This document shows positions 50,842-59,957 of a stretch of 64,000 bases of DNA, in pieces (positions within the stretch are counted from its first letter, which is position 1; every line of letters starts with the position of its first letter). The notes under the pieces are model-generated. The model was not told the origin of the DNA and ran no database searches. It saw only the letters and a program-made list of their open reading frames with translations. This DNA comes from Lewinellaceae bacterium (GTDB lineage: Bacteria > Bacteroidota > Bacteroidia > Chitinophagales > Saprospiraceae). The translations under genes were made by a program, and so were the position numbers. Where the stretch lies: assembly GCA_020636215.1 (NCBI GenBank), contig JACJYG010000005.1:372001-436000 (forward strand), read 5' to 3'.

Positions 50842-51789
50842 ATGATCCGATATTACGCCAAAGTGGACGGGAAGCTCAAGGAGCTGGAAGAGCCGAAAGC
50901 GGGCTGTTGGATCAACATCTCGCCCCCTTTCAGCCATGAGGAGCTAGAGGAAGTGGCCATGCAGTTTGATATTCCGCTGGACTTCCTCACGGACTCTCTC
51001 GACATCGACGAACGCTCGCGCTATGAGCGGGAGGACGATGTGCGTTTGATTATGGTCAATACGCCTATACTCAACGAGACAGAGGAAGAAAACGACGCGA
51101 TCTATATTACAGTGCCGATCGGTATTATGATCACCATCGACCACATTCTGACCATCACTTCATACGAAAACCCGGTACTGCAACTCTTCCTGGATGATAA
51201 GGTTAAGAACTTCGACACAACGGACGAGTCCGGCTTTGTCCTGCAGATCCTCGAACAAAATGTATATCGTTTCCTGACTTGCCTCAAAAAACTGAACCTC
51301 AAGCGGAATCTCATTGAGCAGGAGCTTTATGATTCCAGCCGCAATAAGGAGCTCAAGCAATTGCTGAGTATCGAAAAAAGTTTGGTTTATTTTATGAACT
51401 CTCTGAGCGCCAACGAATTGCTCAAGATGAAAATGAAGCGCACCGATTTCCTCCAAATCAAAGATGATGAGGACAAATCGGACCTGTTCGAAGATATCAT
51501 CATTGATAATAGCCAGGCGCTGGAAATGGCCAACGTCTATACCAATATTCTCAACGGAACCATGGACGCCTACGGCTCCATCATTTCCAACAACCTGAAC
51601 ATCACCATCCGCCGCCTTACCCTCATTACGATCATCCTTATGGTCCCAACTTTGGTGGCCAGCTTCTATGGTATGAATGTGCCCTTGCCACTTGAGAAAA
51701 AAGAATACGCCATTTATATCATTATGGCCCTGTCTGTTGGCGTTAGCTTGCTTGTCGCCTGGTACTTCCAACGCAAGCGGTTGTTCTAG
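50842..51789 (+). CDS. corA: CorA-type magnesium/divalent cation transporter
   Basis: The 315-residue protein has the typical alpha/beta N-terminal cytosolic domain and a long helix region. Two C-terminal transmembrane segments follow, with the signature YGMNVPLP between them near residue 275 (LTLITIILMVPTLVASFYGMN, then YAIYIIMALSVGVSLLVAWYF). CorA pentamers import magnesium, and sometimes cobalt or nickel. The length is normal and the basic C-terminus (FQRKRLF) fits the family. Its promoter is directly next to an octamer minisatellite. Confidence 0.93.
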   Translation: MIRYYAKVDGKLKELEEPKAGCWINISPPFSHEELEEVAMQFDIPLDFLTDSLDIDERSRYEREDDVRLIMVNTPILNETEEENDAIYITVPIGIMITIDHILTITSYENPVLQLFLDDKVKNFDTTDESGFVLQILEQNVYRFLTCLKKLNLKRNLIEQELYDSSRNKELKQLLSIEKSLVYFMNSLSANELLKMKMKRTDFLQIKDDEDKSDLFEDIIIDNSQALEMANVYTNILNGTMDAYGSIISNNLNITIRRLTLITIILMVPTLVASFYGMNVPLPLEKKEYAIYIIMALSVGVSLLVAWYFQRKRLF

Positions 51790-51948
51790 GACGTCCGAAG
51801 GCCTCCTTGAAGGCAGAGCCTACCAATTTGGGCTTGGCAGCTATTCAGCCATTTATACTCCTACTATAGCCACGACCTATCTGATTTTCTTAAAGTTATA
51901 TATAGTTTTCTACCGCCCCTACCACTAATTTGGTGATGAATGGCCATG

Positions 51949-51981
51949 TTTTCCACAATGAGTTTTCCACAGTGTGGAAAA
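51949..51981. promoter_or_regulatory. DnaA-box-like cluster (three TTTTCCACA) upstream of nrdB
   Basis: TTTTCCACA occurs at 51949-51957 and 51963-51971, and inverted (TGTGGAAAA) at 51973-51981; the last two form a 19-bp palindrome. Each differs from the classical DnaA box TTATCCACA by one base. An AT-rich segment with TTATCAACA follows. DnaA boxes are known to regulate nrdAB in E. coli. Confidence 0.45.
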
Positions 51982-52045
51982 AATAACTAACATTTGATTA
52001 TTTATGATTATCAGGTGTTTATGTAATTTATCAACATCGTGTTAA

Positions 52046-52053
52046 TAACTTTG
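52046..52053 (+). promoter_or_regulatory. promoter -7 element candidate for nrdBA
   Basis: TAACTTTG fully matches TAnnTTTG, about 270 bp upstream of nrdB. No good TTTG -33 partner is seen at 19-21 bp. A long leader would follow. Confidence 0.3.
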
Positions 52054-52324
52054 CCTCCCCTTTTTTGCGTATCTTATTAATTTAGTGCTGACATCAGTAA
52101 GTGCGACGGGAAATCACAGCCAGTTGTTTGCCCATGCCCGAAAGTTAAGATAAGACAGTCGCCTTCCAGGCCTTTTCGGTTCGCCGAGGCCGGTACAAGG
52201 GCCAGCCCTTAAGAAAATTCTATCTACAGCAGGAAGCCACAAAAACAGAAGGCCATACCGCATTTCTGTGGGAACTTTTTTTGTCTTTTATAACCCTTAA
52301 CCATAAAAAATTTCAGAATAAAAA

Positions 52325-53314
52325 ATGCAGAGTAAAATGAACGCGCAAGTGGAGCCGATCCTACAGGAAAACCCCAACCGATTCGTCTTGTTCCCTATTG
52401 CCCATAGCGATATCTGGGCATTCTATAAAAAAGCGGAAGCCAGTTTTTGGACCGCGGAGGAGATTGACCTGTCCAGTGACTTGTCTGATTGGAACGATAA
52501 ACTCAATGACGGAGAACGCCATTTTATTAAGCACGTACTGGCGTTTTTTGCTGCCAGTGACGGCATTGTCAACGAGAACCTGGCTGAAAACTTCGTCAGT
52601 GAAGTTCAATATACGGAAGCGAAGTTTTTTTACGGCTTCCAGATCATGATGGAAAACATTCACTCCGAAACGTATTCTCTGTTAATCGATACCTATATAA
52701 AAGACCTGAAGGAGAAGGACTTTCTCTTCAACGCCATCGAACACCTGGATTGTGTCAAGAAAAAGGCGAACTGGGCCCTGCGCTGGATCGACAAGGGATC
52801 CTTTGCGGAACGGCTGGTCGCTTTTGCAGCGGTGGAAGGCATTTTCTTCTCCGGTTCTTTCTGTTCCATCTTCTGGTTGAAAAAGCGGGGGCTGATGCCG
52901 GGGCTGTCTTTCTCCAACGAACTCATTTCCAGGGATGAAGGGATGCACTGCGATTTCGCCTGCCTGCTCTATAACGAACACGTGCAGAACAAGCTCTCCG
53001 AGGATACTATCCGGGAAATTATTATCGATGCGGTGGAGATCGAAAAGGAATTCGTCTCCGATGCGCTGCCGGTGGCCCTTATTGGTATGAATGCCGAGCT
53101 GATGTGCCAGTACATCGAGTTTGTCGCCGACCGTTTGTTGGCCGCTCTGGAACAGCCCAAGATTTTCCACGTGGAAAACCCATTCCCATGGATGGACCTG
53201 ATCTCTCTGCAGGGCAAGACCAACTTCTTCGAAAAACGCGTGGGCGATTACCAAAAATCCGGCGTCATGTCTACCCGCGAACAACAGGTCTTTAAGCTGG
53301 ATGAAGACTTCTAG
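52325..53314 (+). CDS. nrdB: class Ia ribonucleotide reductase small subunit
   Basis: NrdB carries the diiron-tyrosyl radical that starts ribonucleotide reduction. All expected residues are visible by comparison with mouse R2: Asp48 (EEIDLS), Glu110 and His113 (MMENIHSET), radical Tyr117, Glu171 (VEGIFFSG), and Glu205 and His208 (RDEGMHCD). The 329-residue protein is strikingly like eukaryotic R2 (AFFAASDGIVNENL) and ends with a hydrophobic tail (QVFKLDEDF) that contacts NrdA. It is followed 73 bp later by nrdA in an operon. It has a long leader with DnaA-box-like sites. Confidence 0.96.
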   Translation: MQSKMNAQVEPILQENPNRFVLFPIAHSDIWAFYKKAEASFWTAEEIDLSSDLSDWNDKLNDGERHFIKHVLAFFAASDGIVNENLAENFVSEVQYTEAKFFYGFQIMMENIHSETYSLLIDTYIKDLKEKDFLFNAIEHLDCVKKKANWALRWIDKGSFAERLVAFAAVEGIFFSGSFCSIFWLKKRGLMPGLSFSNELISRDEGMHCDFACLLYNEHVQNKLSEDTIREIIIDAVEIEKEFVSDALPVALIGMNAELMCQYIEFVADRLLAALEQPKIFHVENPFPWMDLISLQGKTNFFEKRVGDYQKSGVMSTREQQVFKLDEDF

Positions 53315-53387
53315 CCGTTTTCGGTAACCGTTAAACTCCAGGGAATAACAAATAAATAACAACAAACAACCCAAAATAAAGCCAATC

Positions 53388-55784
53388 ATGCAAGTAGTAA
53401 AGCGAGGCGGAAAAACAGAAGATGTCAGTTTTGACAAAATTACCGCCAGGATAAAAAAACTCTGCTACGACCTCGACACGAGGTACGTCAATTACATCGA
53501 GATTTCGAAAAAGGTCATCCAGGGCTTGTTCGATGGCGTCAGCACGACCGAACTGGATAACCTGGCCGCGGAAACAGCAGCCACCATGGCGGCCGATCAT
53601 CCGGATTATGCGATCCTGGCGGCTCGCATTGCCGTTTCCAACCTTCATAAAAACACCAAGAAGTCTTTCTCCCGCACGGTAAAGGACCTCTACCACTACA
53701 TCGACCCCAAGACCGGCGAACCGGCCGGCCTGATTGGCGATGAAGCCTACGAGATCATCTGGAAGCACCGCGATGAACTGGATTCTGCCATTATTTACGA
53801 CCGGGACTACAGCTTCGACTATTTCGGATTCAAAACCCTGGAGCGCTCCTACCTGCTGCGCATGGAAGGCCAGGTGGTGGAACGCCCTCAGCACATGATC
53901 ATGCGGGCGGCAGTGGGCATCCACGGGGCAGATATCGAAGCGGCAATCGAGACTTATCACCTCATCTCGGAGAAATGGTTTATCCACGCTACGCCTACGC
54001 TGTTCAATGCCGGTACGCCTAAGCCACAGTTGTCGTCCTGTTTCTTGCTTTCCATGACTGATGACAGTATTGGCGGCATCTTTGAAACCCTCAGCCGCTG
54101 CGCCAAGATCTCGCAGTCGGCCGGCGGTATCGGCCTGAGTATTCACAACGTCCGCGCTACGGGTAGTTATATCAAAGGCACAGGTGGGACGTCCAACGGG
54201 ATCATCCCCATGCTGAAAGTATTTAACGATACGGCCAGATACGTAGATCAAGGGGGAGGGAAGCGCAAAGGCGCCTTCGCGATCTATCTCGAACCCTGGC
54301 ATGCCGATGTGTTCGAATTCCTGGAACTGAAGAAAAACCACGGTAAGGAAGAACTGCGCGCCCGCGACCTGTTCTACGCCATGTGGATCCCCGACCTCTT
54401 TATGGAGCGGGTAAAAGCCGATACGGAGTGGTCGCTGTTCTGCCCCAACGAGGCGCCGGGCCTGTACGATTGCCATAGCGGCGAATTCGAAGCCCTGTAC
54501 CACAAATATGAAAAAGAAGGCCGCGCCCGAAAGGTCGTCCGCGCTCAGGAGCTCTGGTTCGCCATTCTGGAGTCACAGATCGAAACCGGCACGCCTTATA
54601 TCCTTTACAAAGACGCCGCCAACCGCAAGTCCAACCAGAAGAACCTGGGCACGATCCGCTCCAGCAACCTCTGCACGGAGATTATGGAGTACACCGCACC
54701 CGACGAAGTGGCCGTATGCAACCTGGCCTCCATCGCCCTGAACAAGTTCGTCGATGAAGAAACACGGGAATACGACTTCCAGAAACTGTTCGAGATCACG
54801 CGGGTCGTCACGCGTAATCTCAATAAGGTAATTGACATCAACTACTATCCGGTGCCGGAAGCCCGCAATTCCAATATGCGGCACCGGCCCATCGGGATCG
54901 GGGTACAGGGCCTGGCCGATGCCTTCATCCTTATGCGCTATCCTTTCGATAGCCCGGAAGCACGCCAGCTCAACCGCGACATTTTCGAAACCATTTATTA
55001 CGCCGCGTTGACAGAATCCTGTGCACTGGCGCAAAAAGAGGGGCATTACGAGACATTCAAAGGCTCTCCGGCGAGCCAGGGCGAACTGCAGTTCGATATG
55101 TGGGGCGTCCAGCCCGGCAACCGCTGGGATTGGGCGGGCCTGAAACAAAGCATCAAAAAGCACGGCCTGCGCAACAGCCTGCTGGTTGCGCCCATGCCCA
55201 CTGCCTCTACTTCACAGATATTGGGCAACAATGAATGCTTCGAACCTTATACCTCTAATATCTACAGCCGCCGTACCCTCTCGGGTGAATTCATCGTGGT
55301 CAATAAACACCTGTTGCACGACCTGATCGGGCTGGGGCTTTGGGACGAGGAAATGAAACACCGGCTTATGGCGGCTAACGGTTCCGTTCAGGAGATCGAC
55401 GAGATCCCGGACGAACTCAAAGAACTGTACAAGACTGTCTGGGAAATCAGCCAGAAATCCGTCATCGATATGGCGGCCGACCGCGGCGCCTTTATCTGTC
55501 AGAGCCAAAGCATGAACCTCTTCCTGCAGGACCCGAACTTCGGAAAGCTGTCGTCCATGCACTTCTATGCCTGGCAGAGCGGGCTGAAAACCGGGATGTA
55601 CTACCTGCGCAGTAAAGCAGCTACGGACCCGATCAAGTTCACGGTCAAACAACAAGTGCAGAAGCAGCAGCTTGTCGAAAATACAAGCGTGCAGCAACCA
55701 TCCGCCATCCAGCCGGATCCGGAATCAGTAGAAGGCCAGGTGTGCAACCTGGACGACCCGGATTGCCTGATGTGCGGCTCATAA
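53388..55784 (+). CDS. nrdA: class Ia ribonucleoside-diphosphate reductase large subunit
   Basis: NrdA reduces ribonucleoside diphosphates. The 798-residue protein starts with an ATP-cone (about residues 1-90, VVKRGGKTEDVSFDKI), the allosteric activity site. The catalytic barrel follows, with the first cysteine at SSCFLLSM and the central loop NLCTEIMEY, which contains the radical cysteine. ASTSQILGNNECFEPYTSN and the C-terminal redox pair DDPDCLMCGS are also present. The layout matches eukaryotic-type class Ia enzymes. The strong GAAA-loop terminator lies about 60 bp past the stop, so nrdBA forms one operon. Confidence 0.97.
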   Translation: MQVVKRGGKTEDVSFDKITARIKKLCYDLDTRYVNYIEISKKVIQGLFDGVSTTELDNLAAETAATMAADHPDYAILAARIAVSNLHKNTKKSFSRTVKDLYHYIDPKTGEPAGLIGDEAYEIIWKHRDELDSAIIYDRDYSFDYFGFKTLERSYLLRMEGQVVERPQHMIMRAAVGIHGADIEAAIETYHLISEKWFIHATPTLFNAGTPKPQLSSCFLLSMTDDSIGGIFETLSRCAKISQSAGGIGLSIHNVRATGSYIKGTGGTSNGIIPMLKVFNDTARYVDQGGGKRKGAFAIYLEPWHADVFEFLELKKNHGKEELRARDLFYAMWIPDLFMERVKADTEWSLFCPNEAPGLYDCHSGEFEALYHKYEKEGRARKVVRAQELWFAILESQIETGTPYILYKDAANRKSNQKNLGTIRSSNLCTEIMEYTAPDEVAVCNLASIALNKFVDEETREYDFQKLFEITRVVTRNLNKVIDINYYPVPEARNSNMRHRPIGIGVQGLADAFILMRYPFDSPEARQLNRDIFETIYYAALTESCALAQKEGHYETFKGSPASQGELQFDMWGVQPGNRWDWAGLKQSIKKHGLRNSLLVAPMPTASTSQILGNNECFEPYTSNIYSRRTLSGEFIVVNKHLLHDLIGLGLWDEEMKHRLMAANGSVQEIDEIPDELKELYKTVWEISQKSVIDMAADRGAFICQSQSMNLFLQDPNFGKLSSMHFYAWQSGLKTGMYYLRSKAATDPIKFTVKQQVQKQQLVENTSVQQPSAIQPDPESVEGQVCNLDDPDCLMCGS

Positions 55785-55843
55785 CCTGGCTTTTCTCTCT
55801 CTCCACGCAGGCAAAACCTGCGATATTTTAACTTGCTGATGCT

Positions 55844-55878
55844 AATGGTGGACAACGAAAGTTGCCCACCATTTTTTT
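55844..55878 (+). terminator. nrdBA terminator
   Basis: AATGGTGGACAAC (55844-55856) pairs with GTTGCCCACCATT (55861-55873) with one mismatch around a GAAA tetraloop, followed by a T run. It lies about 60 bp after nrdA. Confidence 0.85.
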
Positions 55879-56190
55879 ATGGAACACCAAAAAAATGAAT
55901 TTTTCATATTCTTTTTTTGAGTATCGGTACAAGAGGCTTATCTTAGTTCGAGTTTAGGATGTAACCCGTCTCTTAGAGCCGGTCAAGCTTTGGACAGCCC
56001 CACTTTTACCCCCCGGTTATTTTGCTTGTGTTATTGGCGAGGCCCGGCCCCTTCAGCCGCCGGCAGGTATGGCGCTTTTTCAGCCGCCGGCTCCCTCTCG
56101 GATTTGCGCCTTTGCGGGCGGCTATTGCCTGTTTCATCAGAATGGGCTGGCTTCTCATACTATTGAGGTTACTACATAAACCACCGCCAG
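55879..56190. other. spacer ahead of the barrel/TSP3 gene
   Basis: No credible gene. TTCAGCCGCCGGC occurs at 56053-56065 and 56080-56092. A lone TTGAGTA lies near 55916-55922 without its palindromic partner. The GC-rich half near 56040-56110 can form weak hairpins. Confidence 0.4.
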
Positions 56191-57423
56191 ATGAGGCTAC
56201 ACATTTATTGTTTAGGCATTTTTATGTTTATGCTGCCCTTTTCCCTATTGGCGCAACCCCATTGGGAAGGCGGATTTGCTTTTGGCGCAGCCGGATATCA
56301 GGGCGAACTGGCGCCTCGGTGGTATCCTGAACTCTCGGAGAAAGGAGTTGCCTATGGCCTGTTTTTCCGGCGCCACCTTTCCCGCCAACTGGCGCTTCGG
56401 CTGGATCTGGAGTATGCTGAAATATCCGGGAACGACCGGAATTTTAATCAGGAGGGATTTGATATCCGTAATTTCCGGTTTAAAAGCCAGCTGGGCCGTG
56501 CGGGCCTGTTATTGGAATGGGAGCCTTTAGGCCAGCGTCGCTATCCTAATCCCTATCAATTTAAGGCATTGGCCTTTTCCCCGTACATTTTTACTGGCGC
56601 CGGCCTCCTTTATACCGATGCCAAGGCGGATTTTTCCCAGTCCAGAACAGATAAGCTCACCCACCTGATCCTGATAGATCAGGCTATCCCCATGCCTGAT
56701 ACCCGCTTTTACGTGCCTTTTGGAGTAGGCTTCAAACTCGACCTGAGCCAGCGGGCTGTAATTGGCCTGGAAGCGGGTACCCTGACAGCCTTTACCGATT
56801 ATCTGGATGGCATCAGCCAGTCCGGAAACCCCGGCGCTAAAGACTGGATGTCTTTTGCTCAGTTGACCTTCACCTTGCGCATAGTTGCCAAGGATTCCGA
56901 CCGGGACGGCATTGCGGATAAAGAGGACAATTGCCCGTTGGTGGCAGGCAACTGGACTGCATTGGGCTGCCCCGATGAAGATGGGGATGGGGTAGAAGAC
57001 CTGGAAGACATATGCCCGGCTGCTGCGGGTTCCCGTCAGCTCAATGGATGCCCTGATACAGATGGTGATGGTGTCGCGGATTGGGAAGACCGCTGCCCCA
57101 ATCTCAGAGGAACGCTCGCCACCATAGGTTGTCCCGATTTTGACCACGATGGCCTGGCCGACCAGGATGACAAATGCCCCCGTCTGCCCGGCCACAAAGG
57201 GCAGCTCGGCTGCCCTGTTCTGGATACCGATGCCGATGGCGACCTGTCCGATGAACCGGAGATGTGTATTCTTAGCCCGACCGAGGTTTGCCTGCAACTA
57301 TCGGAGGAAGAAACGAAGCAACTATTCGCTCTGCTCAAAGCTTTCCGGCCCCCAGTTTCTATACAACCCCTGGTTGAAGAAGCTGCACCCAAGGAAAAAA
57401 TGAAAGGAGTTGGGCTTTTTTAG
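56191..57423 (+). CDS. outer-membrane barrel (DUF6089-like) with thrombospondin type 3 repeats
   Basis: The 410-residue protein starts with a signal peptide (FMFMLPFSLLAQP) and a DUF6089-like barrel (about residues 20-230, closing SQSGNPGAKDW), paralogous to the gene at 22764. Four to five calcium-binding TSP3 repeats follow (DSDRDGIADKEDNCP; DGDGVEDLEDICP; DGDGVADWEDRCP; DHDGLADQDDKCP), spanning about 233-350. Proteins of this type usually end in an OmpA-like peptidoglycan-binding domain, but here the last 60 residues are a short glutamate-rich tail with no such domain. It therefore may not anchor to the cell wall. Function unknown; surface structural role inferred. Confidence 0.88.
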   Translation: MRLHIYCLGIFMFMLPFSLLAQPHWEGGFAFGAAGYQGELAPRWYPELSEKGVAYGLFFRRHLSRQLALRLDLEYAEISGNDRNFNQEGFDIRNFRFKSQLGRAGLLLEWEPLGQRRYPNPYQFKALAFSPYIFTGAGLLYTDAKADFSQSRTDKLTHLILIDQAIPMPDTRFYVPFGVGFKLDLSQRAVIGLEAGTLTAFTDYLDGISQSGNPGAKDWMSFAQLTFTLRIVAKDSDRDGIADKEDNCPLVAGNWTALGCPDEDGDGVEDLEDICPAAAGSRQLNGCPDTDGDGVADWEDRCPNLRGTLATIGCPDFDHDGLADQDDKCPRLPGHKGQLGCPVLDTDADGDLSDEPEMCILSPTEVCLQLSEEETKQLFALLKAFRPPVSIQPLVEEAAPKEKMKGVGLF

Positions 57424-57522
57424 GCCGCAGGCCTTCCGCCCACCCACTCCTTACACTCGCGTTCGGGTAAACCTTTCCGCGTTCAAAACCAGGAACGTCC
57501 CAAGCCCAAGTGGGCTAAGGGC

Positions 57523-59862
57523 CTATTGAACCACAATCTCCCCTACAAAAAGCCAGGCAGGATGCCCGGCGCCGGGCGCCCCATCCGGGATGATACCGTA
57601 TGGTTGGACAGCCAACCGGATATACCTTGCCCGGGTATCCGGAAGCTTCAGGATACGGGCCTGGCTACGGCCTCCTGAACCCTCCACTACTGATTCTGTT
57701 ACATCAGGGATTACTTCGAAATTCACCCCGTCAGTGGAAACGCTTAGGCTGACGGCCGACGGCAGGTAAATCCATACACCCTGGTCTTTAAAGAAGTTCA
57801 GGGTAACGGATCCAATGGGTTGGGAAACGCCGAGGTCGATGGTGGCTTCCATGGGTTGCTCCTGCCATGCCAACCATTCCCCATCTTTAAAACGGGTTTC
57901 GCTGGCCGGCAGTCCATTCACCAGCACATCTGCCGGCAGGTGCCGGTAATCCGAATGCGGTGGGAAAGCCAGGCTAATTGCTTGGCCTACTGCCCGGTGC
58001 ACCAGTACCGGTTGCCGGAGAATATTGCTGATCCGTTTGTCGCCGTCAAATGTAGCTGCTTGCAGGGTGCCTTCCGTTTGTATATGCACTGGTTCGGAAT
58101 ACAGCGGAGATTGCGCCGTGGGCTCCGCCCCATCCAGCGTGTAATGGATAGCCGCCCCTTCACTCAAAGTGCTGAGGCTGATTTGTACGCCGCCACCCTC
58201 CGCCGGAGCCGTTGCGATCCGCACGCCAAAAGCGTGTTTGCCATAACTGACGCCCAATGCATCCAGGCGTTGAGTGTGATGGGCCAGACGCCTGACAAAG
58301 TCTTCGTAATCCCTTTTATCCTTTGGGCTCCAGGTAAGTTCCGCCAGGGCTATGGCTCGGGGGTAAGCCATGTACTCTACTTTTTTTCCATCGGCTATAT
58401 ACTCGGTCCAGACATTACCCTGAGCACCGAGAATATGTCGGGCTTCTTCCGCCGTCAATTCGTCCGACATGGGCTCATAGCGGTATACATTTTCCAGGGG
58501 TAGATACCCCCCGATAGCGAGGGGTTCTTCATCGCTGAGGGATTGATAATAATCGAGGTAGCAATAAGCAGTAGGCGTCATAATGACATCGTGGCCCTGT
58601 CTGGCAGCTGCAATGCCGCCTTCGGTGCCCCGCCAGGACATGACGGTGGCGTTGGGCGCCAGGCCGCCTTCCAATATTTCGTCCCAGCCGATAATATCGC
58701 GGCCTTTGGAGTTGATGAAACGCTCTATACGGGTGATGAAATAACTCTGCAATTGGTGCTCATCTTTCAAGCCTTCCTCTTTGATGCGCCGCTGGCAATC
58801 GGGGCAGCTTTTCCAGCGCACCTTCGGGCATTCGTCGCCGCCGATATGGATGTAATGGCTGGGAAACAACTCCATGACCTCGGAAAGGACGTTTTCAAGG
58901 AATGTGAAAGTGGTGTCCTTGGTGCAGTATACATCTTCGAAGACGCCCCAGGTAGTGGCGGCATCAAAGGGGCCGGTAGTACAGGCCAGTTCCGGATAAG
59001 CGGAGAGCGCTGCCAGGGAATGGCCTGGCATTTCGATCTCGGGGATGATGGTCACAAATCTGTCCCGGGCATAGGCGACGATGTCTTTCACTTCTTCCTG
59101 AGTATAATAGCCCCCGTAGCGCTGTCCATCGAAGCGACGGGGTTGGTCCGTATAATGGCCGATCATGGTTTCTTTGCGATAGGCCGCTATTTCCTGAAGT
59201 TTGGGGTAGCGCTTGATCTCGATGCGCCAGCCCTGGTCTTCGGTGAGGTGCCAGTGGAAGCGGTTCATTTTATGCATGGCGAGCAGGTCAATGTACTGCT
59301 TGATGAAATCCGGCGGAAAAAAATGGCGCCCCACATCGAGATGCATGCCACGGTAGGCGAAGCGTGGTTCATCTTCAATTTCAACACAAGGAGCCATCCA
59401 CTGTACATCGGATGCAAGGGCTTTTTTTTCCAGCGCTGGCGGAAGCAATTGCCGCAGGCTTTGTACGGCGTAAAATGCCCCGGCCGGGCTCCCTGCCTGG
59501 ATGGTGATGCCGTCGGGGGTTATCCGGAGCCGGTAAGCTTCGGGATTGGTTATGGCTTCATCTTCAACCAGGGCAATGCTCTTTTCGGAAGGGCCCTGGG
59601 CGCTCACCGGCCAATCGAAGCCAGTGGCCGGGCGCAATAAAGCCGCCAGGTAGTTGCCCGCCAATGCCCATTCGGGGCCGGCGCCCTGGTAGGTGATCTG
59701 GTAATCCGCGTCTAGGCGGCATTGGCCCGGCAGCGGCTTCAGCGTCGCCGGCTGGGGGAGGATAGCGTATGTATTTACTGTTTCCTCCGGTTTGTCTTGG
59801 CAACTCATATTAATAACAGTGGTTAGGATAAAAAGGAAGAAAATTTTAATTGTAGTCCGCAT
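57523..59862 (-). CDS. family 20 beta-N-acetylhexosaminidase
   Basis: The 779-residue protein removes terminal GlcNAc or GalNAc. It has a signal peptide and likely lipobox (IFFLFILTTVINMSCQD). A GH20b domain lies at about 28-150 (NTYAILPQPATLKPLPG). The catalytic TIM barrel at about 155-520 contains the Asp-Glu pair in HIGGDECP near residue 340 (substrate-assisted catalysis) and RGMHLDVGRHFF. The C-terminus holds beta domains with an F5/8-type carbohydrate-binding or FN3-like look (SVTLNFFKDQGVWIYLPSAV). It is periplasmic or surface-exposed. It is divergent from a glycosylasparaginase gene, with 95 bp between the starts, suggesting a shared N-glycan-degradation role. Confidence 0.92.
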   Translation of the reverse strand: MRTTIKIFFLFILTTVINMSCQDKPEETVNTYAILPQPATLKPLPGQCRLDADYQITYQGAGPEWALAGNYLAALLRPATGFDWPVSAQGPSEKSIALVEDEAITNPEAYRLRITPDGITIQAGSPAGAFYAVQSLRQLLPPALEKKALASDVQWMAPCVEIEDEPRFAYRGMHLDVGRHFFPPDFIKQYIDLLAMHKMNRFHWHLTEDQGWRIEIKRYPKLQEIAAYRKETMIGHYTDQPRRFDGQRYGGYYTQEEVKDIVAYARDRFVTIIPEIEMPGHSLAALSAYPELACTTGPFDAATTWGVFEDVYCTKDTTFTFLENVLSEVMELFPSHYIHIGGDECPKVRWKSCPDCQRRIKEEGLKDEHQLQSYFITRIERFINSKGRDIIGWDEILEGGLAPNATVMSWRGTEGGIAAARQGHDVIMTPTAYCYLDYYQSLSDEEPLAIGGYLPLENVYRYEPMSDELTAEEARHILGAQGNVWTEYIADGKKVEYMAYPRAIALAELTWSPKDKRDYEDFVRRLAHHTQRLDALGVSYGKHAFGVRIATAPAEGGGVQISLSTLSEGAAIHYTLDGAEPTAQSPLYSEPVHIQTEGTLQAATFDGDKRISNILRQPVLVHRAVGQAISLAFPPHSDYRHLPADVLVNGLPASETRFKDGEWLAWQEQPMEATIDLGVSQPIGSVTLNFFKDQGVWIYLPSAVSLSVSTDGVNFEVIPDVTESVVEGSGGRSQARILKLPDTRARYIRLAVQPYGIIPDGAPGAGHPAWLFVGEIVVQ

Positions 59863-59957
59863 GGCTCGAAATAATTGAAGTTTTATTTAGTTAGGAGTGG
59901 CAAGTTTAGATTTTTTCTTAAAATTACGGCCAACAATTTTAGAAAAGCCTCCATCCA

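Larger units (their letters stand above)
51790..52324. other. 535-bp spacer ahead of nrdB
   Basis: No credible ORF. It contains three TTTTCCACA sequences, an AT-rich stretch and a TAACTTTG promoter element, described separately. The last 200 bp before nrdB show an inverted GGCC-rich segment (52160-52200) without a clear riboswitch match. Confidence 0.5.

Noticed and set aside
51949..52060. Chromosomal origin of replication
   Set aside because: Box cluster and AT-rich DNA fit weakly, but there is no dnaA gene nearby and no skew data; regulation of nrdBA is the simpler explanation.
53331..54503. Long antisense reading frame across nrdA
   Set aside because: It lies opposite a well-supported gene with full catalytic motifs and has the biased composition of a shadow frame.
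58543..59640. 365-codon plus-strand frame across the GH20 gene
   Set aside because: Opposite an intact GH20 barrel; no signal, motif or promoter.
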